This document shows positions 8,682-15,952 of a stretch of 64,000 nt of DNA, one piece after another. This stretch comes from Streptomyces cadmiisoli (GTDB lineage: Bacteria > Actinomycetota > Actinomycetes > Streptomycetales > Streptomycetaceae): contig NZ_CP030073.1 of NCBI RefSeq assembly GCF_003261055.1, forward strand, positions 3,348,001-3,412,000. The letters are read 5' to 3'. How positions within the stretch are numbered: position 1 is the first letter of the stretch; every line of letters starts with the position of its first letter. The notes below the pieces were generated by a model. That model did no database searches, was not told where the DNA came from, and worked only from the letters and a program-made list of their open reading frames with translations. Position numbers and translations under genes: made by a program.

Positions 8682-9311
8682 GTGGAACTGGCCTATTACT
8701 CGGACTACGCCGTACGTCTCGTGAACAGCGAGGAACCGGCCCGGGGCAAGGACTCGCTGACCTCCGTGGACGCCGTGCGCGATCTCTTCGGCGGGAACCA
8801 GTCGGCGGCCCGTCGTGCCGCCGAGGCGGACGTGACGCGGTTCCGCTCGGTGCGCGCCCGGCTGCGCGCGGTCTTCGAGGCGGCCGACGGCGGCGACGAG
8901 ACGCTCGCGGTGGACCTGCTCAACTCCCTGCTCCTGGAGTTCCCGGTCAGCCCGCAGATCTCCGGGCACGACTTCCGCGACGACGACGGCCGCCCGCTGT
9001 GGCACATGCACCTGGCGGACCACCCGTCCAACGCGACCGCCGGCTACGCGGCCATCGCCGCGATGGGCCTCGCCTTCCACCTGACGGAGTACGGCGTCGA
9101 CCGTCTGGGCCTGTGCGAGGCGTCCCCGTGCCGCAACGCCTATCTCGACACCTCGACCAACCGCTCCCGGCGCTACTGCTCCGACCGCTGCGCCACCCGC
9201 GCCAACGTGGCCGCCTACCGCGCCCGCAAACGCCTGGAGGCCGACCGGTCGGACAGCACGGGCCGGGCCGCCGACAGGGCCCAGGCCGCCACCGCCAGCG
9301 GCGAGCGCTGA
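8682..9311 (+). CDS. ABATE/CGNR zinc-finger protein
   Basis: 209 aa, GTG start. An N-terminal stress-associated ABATE-type domain is followed by a C-terminal zinc finger with Cys145, Cys150, Cys166 and Cys170 in CEASPC ... YCSDRCATRAN; the family signature CGNR appears here as CATR. Such proteins are presumed DNA-binding regulators of unknown targets. The last 97 bp overlap the 3' end of the convergent sodX gene, an unusually long antisense overlap for two apparently real genes. Confidence 0.85.
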   Translation: MELAYYSDYAVRLVNSEEPARGKDSLTSVDAVRDLFGGNQSAARRAAEADVTRFRSVRARLRAVFEAADGGDETLAVDLLNSLLLEFPVSPQISGHDFRDDDGRPLWHMHLADHPSNATAGYAAIAAMGLAFHLTEYGVDRLGLCEASPCRNAYLDTSTNRSRRYCSDRCATRANVAAYRARKRLEADRSDSTGRAADRAQAATASGER

Positions 9312-9646
9312 CCGGGCCGCCGCGGCCGGTAACGGAAGCGCACCCGCCCGAGGACAAGGTCCTCCGGCACGGTGCCGTAGTCGGTGCTGTCACCGCCCGC
9401 GTACGCGTTGTCCCCGAGCACCCACCAGCCGCCCTCGCGGCGCTCCGCGACCCGCTTCACGACCAGCAGGTCCTGCTGGAAGGGATGACGCAGCACGACC
9501 ACGTCCCCCGGCCGGATCCGAGCGCCGTAACGCACCACGAGCCGGTCCCCGTGGTACAGCGTGGGCACCATGGAAGGACCGGTCACCTCGGCCAGCCCGT
9601 ACGGCAACGACCCCCCGCGCTGGGTCTCCTGCGACAGCTCCGGCAT
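9215..9646 (-). CDS. sodX: Nickel-SOD maturation protease (signal-peptidase-like)
   Basis: 143 aa from ATG 9646 behind GGGGAGG. S24/S26-type Ser/Lys protease: nucleophile in GPSMVPT (Ser25) and catalytic-type lysine in LVVKR (Lys64), with the conserved LGDNAYAGGDSTDYG region of signal peptidases. No transmembrane anchor is obvious. It lies divergently next to sodN, as in other actinomycetes, and is known to remove the SodN propeptide so that His1 can bind nickel. The 3' end overlaps the CGNR gene. Confidence 0.9.
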   Translation of the reverse strand: MPELSQETQRGGSLPYGLAEVTGPSMVPTLYHGDRLVVRYGARIRPGDVVVLRHPFQQDLLVVKRVAERREGGWWVLGDNAYAGGDSTDYGTVPEDLVLGRVRFRYRPRRPGQRSPLAVAAWALSAARPVLSDRSASRRLRAR

Positions 9647-9791
9647 CGCCGGCACCTCCCCGGTTCGTTCCTCCACCAGTCTCAGTCTGACCCCGGACTT
9701 TTGTCCTAAGCCCATGGGGGCACTCGCGAAATCCCGTCCCTCAGGGAGTAATGTCCCACCTGAGAAGACGATCACGAGGGAGGAATGCTCC
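9647..9791. promoter_or_regulatory. sodX/sodN divergent promoter region
   Basis: 145 bp holding both promoters. A short palindrome GGAC-TTTT-GTCC lies at 9695-9706 and a TAATGT hexamer nearer sodN. No Fur-type (Nur) box could be assigned with confidence. Confidence 0.4.
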
Positions 9792-10187
9792 ATGCTTTCC
9801 CGCCTGTTTGCCCCCAAGGTCAAGGTCAGCGCACACTGCGACCTTCCCTGCGGTGTGTACGACCCTGCCCAGGCCCGCATCGAGGCGGAGTCGGTGAAGG
9901 CCGTCCAGGAGAAGATGGCCGCCAACGACGACCCGCACTTCCAGGCGCGCGCCACCGTCATCAAGGAGCAGCGCGCCGAGCTTGCCAAGCACCACGTCTC
10001 GGTCCTTTGGAGCGACTACTTCAAGCCCCCGCACTTCGAGAAGTACCCGGAGCTGCACCAGCTGGTCAACGACACGCTGAAGGCTCTTTCCGCCGCCAAG
10101 GCTTCGACCGACCCGGCGACGGGCCAGAAGGCCCTGGACTACATCGCCCAGATCGACAAGATCTTCTGGGAGACGAAGAAGGCTTGA
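9792..10187 (+). CDS. sodN: Nickel-containing superoxide dismutase
   Basis: 131-residue precursor; ATG at 9792 with GGGAGGA 8 nt upstream. A 14-residue propeptide precedes the nickel hook HCDLPCGVYDP, which begins at residue 15 and becomes His1-Cys2-...-Cys6 of the mature enzyme. Nickel is bound by His1, Cys2 and Cys6. The helical bundle that follows has the normal length. It dismutates superoxide in the cytosol as a hexamer. The divergent sodX supplies the propeptide protease. A strong T-rich terminator follows the 3' UTR. Confidence 0.98.
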   Translation: MLSRLFAPKVKVSAHCDLPCGVYDPAQARIEAESVKAVQEKMAANDDPHFQARATVIKEQRAELAKHHVSVLWSDYFKPPHFEKYPELHQLVNDTLKALSAAKASTDPATGQKALDYIAQIDKIFWETKKA

Positions 10188-10283
10188 TCTTCGATCATGC
10201 CGTTTGACCTGCGATTGCTCCGGTCGTCCGGTCCTCCGGCCCGCACCCGGCCCCGCTGAAGGGTCCGGGTGCGGTCTTTTTTT
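10188..10283 (+). ncRNA. sodN 3' UTR, candidate s-SodF-like small RNA
   Basis: In S. coelicolor a roughly 90-nt RNA (s-SodF) is processed from the sodN 3' UTR and silences the iron SOD mRNA. This 3' UTR has the right length, ends in a factor-independent terminator and contains GTCCTCCGG, which could pair with a Shine-Dalgarno region. sodF is not in the window, so pairing could not be tested. Confidence 0.35.
10241..10283 (+). terminator. Intrinsic terminator of sodN
   Basis: CCGCACCCGG (10241-10250) pairs with CCGGGTGCGG (10265-10274), followed by a T7 run (10277-10283). A real U-tract is uncommon among the terminators in this window. Confidence 0.9.
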
Positions 10284-10364
10284 GCCCGGCGGGCGGGACG
10301 GGGCGATCGCCGAGCGGAGAGAACCGCCCCGGCTCCCGTACGCCCGCGATCTACGATCGCGGCC

Positions 10365-11108
10365 ATGACCATCCGCTGGACGTACGCCTTCATCGACCGG
10401 CCCGTCGAACTCCTCGGCCCGGCCCAGGACTTCTGGACGGCCGTCACCGGCACCCGGCTGTCCGCGCCCCGGGGCGCCCACCAGGAGTTCGTGACGCTGC
10501 TGCCCGGCGCCGGGGCGGACGCCTGCGTGAAGGTCCAGGGGGTCGGCGGCGGGGACGGCGGGGCGCATCTCGACTTCTCCGTCGAGGACGTGCCGGAGTT
10601 CGTCGCCTCGGCCCGGCGGCTCGGGGCCGGGCCGGTCGCCGAGCACGAGGGGTGGGCCGTGCTGCGTTCACCCGCGGGGCAGCTGTTCTGCGCCGTGCCC
10701 TGGAGCGGGGAGTCGGCGCGCCCGCCCGTGGTGCGCGGCAGCCGCCTGGACCAGGTGTGCGTGGACGTACCGCCTTCGTCCTACGACGTCGAAGTCGCGT
10801 TCTGGAGCGGACTGCTGGACGACTGGGATTCCCGGCCGGGCTCGCTGCCCGAGTTCCACGCGGTCACACCGCCGGCCGGGCTGCCCGTACGGCTGCTGCT
10901 GCAGCGCCTGCGCGCCGAACGGCCGCCCTCCGCCCACCTCGACCTCGCCTGCGCGGACGTCGGGTCGACCCGCGCCGAGCACGAGCGGCTGGGCGCACGG
11001 CCGGTGTCGCGCGGCGCCCACTGGTCGGTGATGCGGGACCCGGCGGGCGGCACGTACTGCCTGACCGAGCGGGACCCGGAGACGGGCGGGCCGCCCACCC
11101 GGCGCTGA
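10365..11108 (+). CDS. VOC (glyoxalase/bleomycin-resistance fold) protein, two modules
   Basis: 247 aa, ATG at 10365. Two tandem beta-alpha-beta VOC modules are visible: TIRWTYAFIDRPVEL ... GGAHLDFSVEDV and SRLDQVCVDVP ... SAHLDLACADVGS. Each ends in WAVLRSPAGQLFC or WSVMRDPAGGTYCL. Such proteins serve as glyoxalases, dioxygenases or drug-binding proteins; the function here is unknown. Converges on the ECF42 sigma gene. Confidence 0.75.
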   Translation: MTIRWTYAFIDRPVELLGPAQDFWTAVTGTRLSAPRGAHQEFVTLLPGAGADACVKVQGVGGGDGGAHLDFSVEDVPEFVASARRLGAGPVAEHEGWAVLRSPAGQLFCAVPWSGESARPPVVRGSRLDQVCVDVPPSSYDVEVAFWSGLLDDWDSRPGSLPEFHAVTPPAGLPVRLLLQRLRAERPPSAHLDLACADVGSTRAEHERLGARPVSRGAHWSVMRDPAGGTYCLTERDPETGGPPTRR

Positions 11109-11167
11109 GCGCGCGGGCGTGCGGCACGGGGCTGCCGTCCACGGCGCCCGGCCGTAACGGACAGCCC

Positions 11168-12406
11168 TTAGGGCCTCAGCCGGGCCGCTCTGCCGCGCAG
11201 GTACCGCTGCTCGGGCAGGCTGAGCGTGCCGGCCGCCGCCGACTCGTAGGCGGCGCGGGCGGCCTCGTGGTCACCCGCCCGCTCCAGGAGATGGGCGCGC
11301 ACCGCGTCCAGCCGGTGCCGCATACCGGCCGGAGCGCCGGCCGGTTCCGCGAGCCGGTCCAGTTCGGTGAGCCCCGCGCGCGGACCGTGGACCATGGCGA
11401 GGGCCACGGCGCGGTTGAGGCGTTCGGCGGGACCGGGCACGAGCCGCACCAGCACGTCGTACAGCCCGAGGATCTCCCGCCAGTCCGTCGCCTCGGCGGA
11501 CGGGGCCTCGTCGTGCACCGCGGCGATGGCCGCCCGCAGTTGGTACGGGCCCGGGCGGCCCCCGCCCAGTGCCCGGGTGACCAGGAAGACGCCCTCCTCG
11601 ATCGCCGCCTTGTCCCAGCGGCCGCGGTCCTGTTCGTCGAGCGGGACGAGCTCGCCGTGGGGTCCGGTACGCGCGTCCCGGCGGGCGTCGGTGAGCAGCA
11701 TCAGCGCGAGCAGGCCGGCCACCTCGCCGTGGTCGGGCAGCAGGCGTCGGACCGTACGGGTGAGCCGGATCGCCTCGCCCGCGAGCTCGCGCCGCTGGAG
11801 CGCGGGACCGGACGTCGCCGTGTAGCCCTCGTTGAAGACGAGGTAGAGGGTGTGCAGGACGGCCGGGAGCCGGTCCTCCCAGTGGTCGGGCCGGCCGAAG
11901 CGGACACCGCGCACCTTCTGCTTGGCCCGGCTGATCCGCTGCGCCATGGTCGCCTCGGGGACCAGGCAGGCGCGGGCGATCTCCGCCGTGGTCAGTCCGC
12001 CGACCGCCCGCAGGGTGAGCGCGATCTGCGCGGGCGGCGTCAGGTCCGGGTGGCAGCACAGGAACAGCAGCGTGAGGGTGTCGTCCTCGCGCGGGGCGCG
12101 GTCGGTTCCGGGCGGCGGGGCGGTGAAGGCGTCACGCGGGGTGAGCGCCGCCGCCCGCTCCTCGCGCTGCCGGCGCGCCTGTTCACTGCGCAGCGCGTCG
12201 GTCAGCCGCCGTGCGGCGACCCTGATGAGCCAGCCGCGCGGATTGCCGGGCACGCCGTCCGACGGCCACCGGTCCGCCGCGGCGAGCAGGGCCTCCTGCA
12301 CGGCGTCCTCGGCGGCGTCGAAGTGCCCGTACCGCCGCACGACGGCGCCGAGGACCTGCGGCGCGTGCCGGCGCAGCAGGTCCTCGATCTCGTCCGTACG
12401 GTTCAT
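11168..12406 (-). CDS. ECF42-type RNA polymerase sigma factor with TPR-like C-terminus
   Basis: 412 aa from ATG 12406. The N-terminal sigma2 region (HFDAAEDAVQEALLAAADRWP) and sigma4 region (LTTAEIARACLVPEATMAQRISRAKQKVR) are followed by about 230 residues forming a helical, TPR-like extension, the hallmark of group ECF42. This group lacks a classical anti-sigma factor and is encoded beside a DGPF/YCII protein, exactly as here (8-bp gap to the upstream gene). The extension is thought to control activity. Target genes are typically the DGPF partner itself. Confidence 0.92.
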   Translation of the reverse strand: MNRTDEIEDLLRRHAPQVLGAVVRRYGHFDAAEDAVQEALLAAADRWPSDGVPGNPRGWLIRVAARRLTDALRSEQARRQREERAAALTPRDAFTAPPPGTDRAPREDDTLTLLFLCCHPDLTPPAQIALTLRAVGGLTTAEIARACLVPEATMAQRISRAKQKVRGVRFGRPDHWEDRLPAVLHTLYLVFNEGYTATSGPALQRRELAGEAIRLTRTVRRLLPDHGEVAGLLALMLLTDARRDARTGPHGELVPLDEQDRGRWDKAAIEEGVFLVTRALGGGRPGPYQLRAAIAAVHDEAPSAEATDWREILGLYDVLVRLVPGPAERLNRAVALAMVHGPRAGLTELDRLAEPAGAPAGMRHRLDAVRAHLLERAGDHEAARAAYESAAAGTLSLPEQRYLRGRAARLRP

Positions 12407-12414
12407 CGGGTGGT

Positions 12415-12828
12415 TCAGATGTCCCCGGCGCCGTCCAGGATGGGCCGGATCACCACCGGGTAGTCGGGGGCGCCCGCGGGCTGCGGGCAGCGCGCCACCC
12501 GGTCCGCGATCTCCGTGACGCGCTCCAGGCTCCGGCACTCCAGGACCCAGTAGCCGGCCAGCATCTCCTTCGTCTCGCCGTACGGCCCGTCGGTGATCAC
12601 GGTCGTTCCGTCCGCGCCGAGGGTGACGAGGCGGGTCCGGTCGGGCTCGGCGAGCCCCTGACCGTCGACCAGCTCACCGGACTCGGCGAGGTCGTCGTTG
12701 ATCGCGTTCATATGGGCGTACATGGCCTGGAGGTCCTCCTGGTTCCAGGCCGGGGACTGCTGCGAACCCTTGCCCTGCATCGCGTCGTAGTCCGCCTGGG
12801 TGCCCTGCACCATCACGAGGTACTTCAT
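12415..12828 (-). CDS. DGPF/YCII-domain protein, ECF42 partner
   Basis: 137 aa from ATG 12828 with AGGAGCGGAG upstream. MKYLVMVQGTQADYDAM starts the YCII-like dimeric alpha-beta fold; TDGPYGETKEMLAGYWVLEC carries the DGPF/Y motif that names the family. It is co-transcribed with the downstream ECF42 sigma factor. The biochemical role of DGPF proteins is not settled. Confidence 0.9.
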   Translation of the reverse strand: MKYLVMVQGTQADYDAMQGKGSQQSPAWNQEDLQAMYAHMNAINDDLAESGELVDGQGLAEPDRTRLVTLGADGTTVITDGPYGETKEMLAGYWVLECRSLERVTEIADRVARCPQPAGAPDYPVVIRPILDGAGDI

Positions 12829-12937
12829 GACTCCGCTCCTTCGGTTCCGCCGCCTTCCACGGGCGGCTTCCACGGGGGACGTCGGAGCCGGGTCCGGATT
12901 CTCGACATCGGTGCCGGAGATTTCTCCGGGGCGCGGT

Positions 12938-13168
12938 TCAGGACTTCTCGGCCTCGCTCACCCGGTGGGGCTCCTTCGCCTCCGGCGCGGCGGCGGGCCG
13001 CTCCTCGACGGGCTCGGCGTCGCCGCTCTCGGCGTGTGTCGCGCAGTCGGGGTTCCGGCACGGGCCCGGCACCCACTTCGGCACCCACGCGCCCAGTGTC
13101 TTGTACCGCCGGACGATCGTTTCGACGGGCTGTCCGCAGACGGGACAGTCGTGCTGTGCGCTGTCCAT
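12938..13168 (-). CDS. Small zinc-ribbon protein, function unknown
   Basis: 76 aa from ATG 13168. CPVCGQPV and CRNPDCATH place four cysteines as a probable zinc ribbon in the first 45 residues; the rest is an acidic, disordered tail. I do not recognise a function. It lies downstream of the DHFR-like gene in the same direction (27-bp gap), so co-transcription is likely. Confidence 0.6.
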   Translation of the reverse strand: MDSAQHDCPVCGQPVETIVRRYKTLGAWVPKWVPGPCRNPDCATHAESGDAEPVEERPAAAPEAKEPHRVSEAEKS

Positions 13169-13194
13169 GTCCTCAGAGTAGGGCGAAGGGCGAC

Positions 13195-13779
13195 TCAGCG
13201 CTTCCTTCTGTACGTCCGCACGATGATGCCGTTGCCGAACGTGCGCGTGGCCCCCGGCTCGAAGGCGTGGACGGCGGATCCGGAGCCGAACATCGGCATG
13301 CCGTCGCCGAGCACGACCGGGTAGGTCTTGACGACGAGTTCGTCGACCTCGTCGATCAGTTCGCCGGCGAGCCGCGAGCCGCCGCACAGGTAGATGTCGA
13401 ACCCGCTGTCCTCCGCCTTCAGTTGCCGGACCCTGCCGACCGGATCGTCCGCGACGATCTCGACGCCGGGATCGGGCGACTCCCCGAGGGTGCGCGAGGC
13501 GACGTACTGGCGCAGATGGGCGTACGGGCTGGTGATGCCCTCCTTCAGGGCGAGGTCGTAGCTGCCGCGGCCCTGGATGATCGTGTCGAACCGCTTGTTC
13601 GGCACGTCGTCCACGCCGAGTGCGCGGCGCCCCTGCGTCGGCAGGGTGTCGGGGTGCTCCGTCGTGAGGTACTCCAGGAACTCCGGGTCCACCAGGCCGA
13701 GCATGGCGGAGGCGTCGCCCTCCGGGTCACCGATGAACCCGTCGATGGAGCAGGCGATGTAGTACACGAGCTTTCGCAA
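13195..13779 (-). CDS. Dihydrofolate reductase-like (RibD C-terminal) protein
   Basis: 194 aa. Start TTG at 13779 (RKLVYYIACSIDGFIG) behind GGAAAGG; the family usually begins at exactly this MRKLVYY position. NADPH-binding features include YLCGGSRLAGELI and the closing VRTYRRKR strand. Family members are reductases of uncertain substrate. It is divergent from the TetR gene across a 118-bp region with tandem repeats, so it is the likely TetR target. Confidence 0.8.
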   Translation of the reverse strand: MRKLVYYIACSIDGFIGDPEGDASAMLGLVDPEFLEYLTTEHPDTLPTQGRRALGVDDVPNKRFDTIIQGRGSYDLALKEGITSPYAHLRQYVASRTLGESPDPGVEIVADDPVGRVRQLKAEDSGFDIYLCGGSRLAGELIDEVDELVVKTYPVVLGDGMPMFGSGSAVHAFEPGATRTFGNGIIVRTYRRKR

Positions 13780-13818
13780 GCCGATCCCTTTCCGTAGGCT
13801 GCGTCCCGTCCGTTGACC

Positions 13819-13846
13819 ACTCCAGTTGTAGTACTCCAGACGTAGT
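13819..13846. promoter_or_regulatory. Tandem 14-bp repeat, candidate TetR operator
   Basis: Two abutting repeats, ACTCCAGTTGTAGT (13819-13832) and ACTCCAGACGTAGT (13833-13846), each near-palindromic, lie between the DHFR-like gene and the TetR gene. Confidence 0.5.
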
Positions 13847-13897
13847 GGTTGCAAGGGCGTTTCCGAGGCACGAGTCAAGTGGGAGAGGGGATTCCGG

Positions 13898-14488
13898 ATG
13901 GCCGGCAATCCTGAACGCAGGGCGGCGCTGGTCGACGCCGGGGTCGAGGTCCTGGCCCGGGAGGGCGCCCGCGGGCTGACCTTCCGCGCCGTGGACGCCG
14001 CGGCGGGCGTGCCCGTGGGCACCGCCTCCAACTACTTCACCGCCCGCGACGACCTGCTGCGCCAGATCGACGACCGGCTGCACCGGCGACTCGCCCCGGA
14101 CCCCGATGTGCTCGCCGAACTGATGAAGGCGCCGAAGGACCGCTCGCTGGTGGTGGCCCTCATGCACGACCTGATCGGCCGGGTGACCCTGGACCGCACG
14201 GGCTACCTGGCCCTGCTGGAACTGCGCCTCGAAGCCACCCGGCGCCCCGAACTGCGCGAGTCGTACACCACGTCGGTCCGCGGCGATCTGGAGCACGGCA
14301 TGCGGTTCCACCGCGAGGCCGGGCTGCCCGGCGGCGACGAGACCGTGACGGTGCTCTATCTCGCGATGCAGGGCCTGATCGTCGAGCACCTGACCCTGCC
14401 GGGGGTGCTGGACGGCGTCCTGCCCGGAGTCGGCGTCCCGGAGGAACTGACCGAGCGGATCGTACGGTTGGTGGTACCGGAGAAGTGA
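13898..14488 (+). CDS. TetR-family regulator
   Basis: 196 aa. N-terminal helix-turn-helix GLTFRAVDAAAGVPVGTASNYFTARDDLL (about 28-57) is a textbook TetR reading head; the C-terminal helical domain would bind an unknown ligand. The divergent DHFR-like gene and the tandem operator between them suggest repression of that gene and of itself. Confidence 0.88.
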   Translation: MAGNPERRAALVDAGVEVLAREGARGLTFRAVDAAAGVPVGTASNYFTARDDLLRQIDDRLHRRLAPDPDVLAELMKAPKDRSLVVALMHDLIGRVTLDRTGYLALLELRLEATRRPELRESYTTSVRGDLEHGMRFHREAGLPGGDETVTVLYLAMQGLIVEHLTLPGVLDGVLPGVGVPEELTERIVRLVVPEK

Positions 14489-14540
14489 CGGCGGCGGGCT
14501 CCTGATCGGCGAAGTGACGGCCGCGGCCTCCTGGCCGACG
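14483..14540 (+). repeat. Imperfect 29-bp tandem duplication at the TetR 3' end
   Basis: The segment spanning the TetR stop codon (14483-14511) is followed by a similar copy (14512-14540); both begin GAAGTGACGGC and share the spacing of GCGG and CTCCTG. It looks like a local slippage duplication. Confidence 0.45.
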
Positions 14541-14587
14541 GCGACTGCCGGCCCCGCCATCGAGCGGTGGGCGCCGTACATGCATGA

Positions 14588-14626
14588 GGCGGGCCCCGCA
14601 CACCGTGGGGAAGTGCGGGACCCGCC
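14588..14626. terminator. Hairpin between convergent TetR and prenyl synthase genes
   Basis: GGCGGGCCCCGCAC (14588-14601) pairs with GTGCGGGACCCGCC (14613-14626) with one mismatch. It could stop transcription from either side. Confidence 0.6.
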
Positions 14627-14700
14627 GGGCCGGAGCCCTCGGGGACGGGCGGGTCAGGAACCGCTCGCCCCGGTGGCTCCGGGGTCCTTCGGTGCGGCGC

Positions 14701-15834
14701 TCAGCTGCTGCGCCGCGTCACGAACTCCGCGAGCGCGAGCAGGCCGCCGGCCGCCTCCGGGTCCGGGATCGCCCGGGACAGTTCGTGCATCGCCCGTGCC
14801 ATCCGGTCCGACGCCTGGGCCTGCGCCCAGTCGCGTCCGCCGGCCCGCTCCACGGCCAGCACGGTCGGCTCCAGATCCCCGCCGTCGTACGGGGCCTCGT
14901 ACAGCTCGGCGAGTTCGACGGCGGCCGGTGTCCCCGAGGTCAGCGCGGCGACCACCGGCAACGATTTCTTGCGGGCGGCGAGGTCCGCGCCGGCCGGTTT
15001 GCCGGTGCGGCTCGGGTCGCCCCATATGCCGATGACGTCGTCGATGAGCTGGAAGGCCAGCCCGGCCTCACGGCCGAACGCGTCCACCGCCTCCACATCG
15101 GCCGCGGACGCCCCGGCGTACAGCGCGCCCACGGCGCAGGCGCACCCCAGCAGCGCGCCCGTCTTGGCCTCGGCCATGGCGAGCACCTGGTCGAGCGTGA
15201 CGTCCGCGGGGCCGCGGCGCTCCATCGCCGTGTCCACCTGCTGGCCCTCGCACAGTTCGACGACGCAGGCGGCGAGCCGGACCGCCGCCGCGCCGGCCGC
15301 CGGGTGCGGATCCTGCGCGAGCAGGCGCTGGGCGAGCGCCTGGAGGGCGTCCCCGGCCAGGATGGCGTCCGGGACGCCGAACACCGTCCACGCGGTGGAC
15401 CGGTGCCGGCGGGTGGTGTCCCGGTCCATCACGTCGTCGTGCAGCAGGGTGAAGTTGTGGACCAGCTCCACCGCCACGGCCGCCCGGACGGCCGCCGCCC
15501 TGGCCCCGGGCCCGCCGAGCGCGGCGGCGGTGGTCAGCACCAGGGCGGGGCGGATCGCCTTGCCCGCGTTGCCCGCCGCGGGTGTGCCGTCGGCGTGCTC
15601 CCAGCCGAAGTGGTAGCGCGCGACCCGGCGCATGCCGTCGGGCAGCGACTCGATCGCGGCGCGCAGCTCGGGGTCGACCGACGCCCGGGTGCGCTCCAGA
15701 ATCACCCCGGCCTCGGGGCCGTCGAGCGGCAGCGGCCCGCTGTCCGTGTCGGTGGCGATGGAATGCCGCCCTTCGAGCGTCCCGACCGGACGCCGCTCGG
15801 CGTCCGTCAGTGACTGGGTGATGGACTCGGTCAT
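14701..15834 (-). CDS. Polyprenyl (isoprenyl) diphosphate synthase, likely encapsulin cargo
   Basis: 377 aa from ATG 15834. Trans-isoprenyl diphosphate synthase: GKAIRP (91-96), first aspartate-rich motif DDVMD (133-137), second DDVIGIWGD (265-273). It condenses isopentenyl diphosphate with an allylic diphosphate; chain length is not predictable here. The first ~45 residues (SLTDAERRPVGTLEGRHS ... LPLDGPEAG) are low-complexity and not part of the catalytic fold, as expected for a cargo-targeting tail. It lies 118 bp downstream of the family 2B encapsulin gene, same strand. Encapsulation is inference from this arrangement. Confidence 0.9.
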   Translation of the reverse strand: MTESITQSLTDAERRPVGTLEGRHSIATDTDSGPLPLDGPEAGVILERTRASVDPELRAAIESLPDGMRRVARYHFGWEHADGTPAAGNAGKAIRPALVLTTAAALGGPGARAAAVRAAVAVELVHNFTLLHDDVMDRDTTRRHRSTAWTVFGVPDAILAGDALQALAQRLLAQDPHPAAGAAAVRLAACVVELCEGQQVDTAMERRGPADVTLDQVLAMAEAKTGALLGCACAVGALYAGASAADVEAVDAFGREAGLAFQLIDDVIGIWGDPSRTGKPAGADLAARKKSLPVVAALTSGTPAAVELAELYEAPYDGGDLEPTVLAVERAGGRDWAQAQASDRMARAMHELSRAIPDPEAAGGLLALAEFVTRRSS

Positions 15835-15952
15835 GGGATCGGGGTCCCCCCTCGGAGAGTCGGCGGACGGTGGCGCTTCCGCTCCGGTCGGGCGCGTACC
15901 CCGAGGTGTACCCGCCCGGACGGGCGGGGACACGACGTGCCTTCCGGCCAGG

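Noticed and set aside
9785..10207. Alternative frame starting at the ATG at 9785, overlapping sodN
   Set aside because: It is out of frame with the SodN nickel hook; the RBS and hook support the ATG at 9792.
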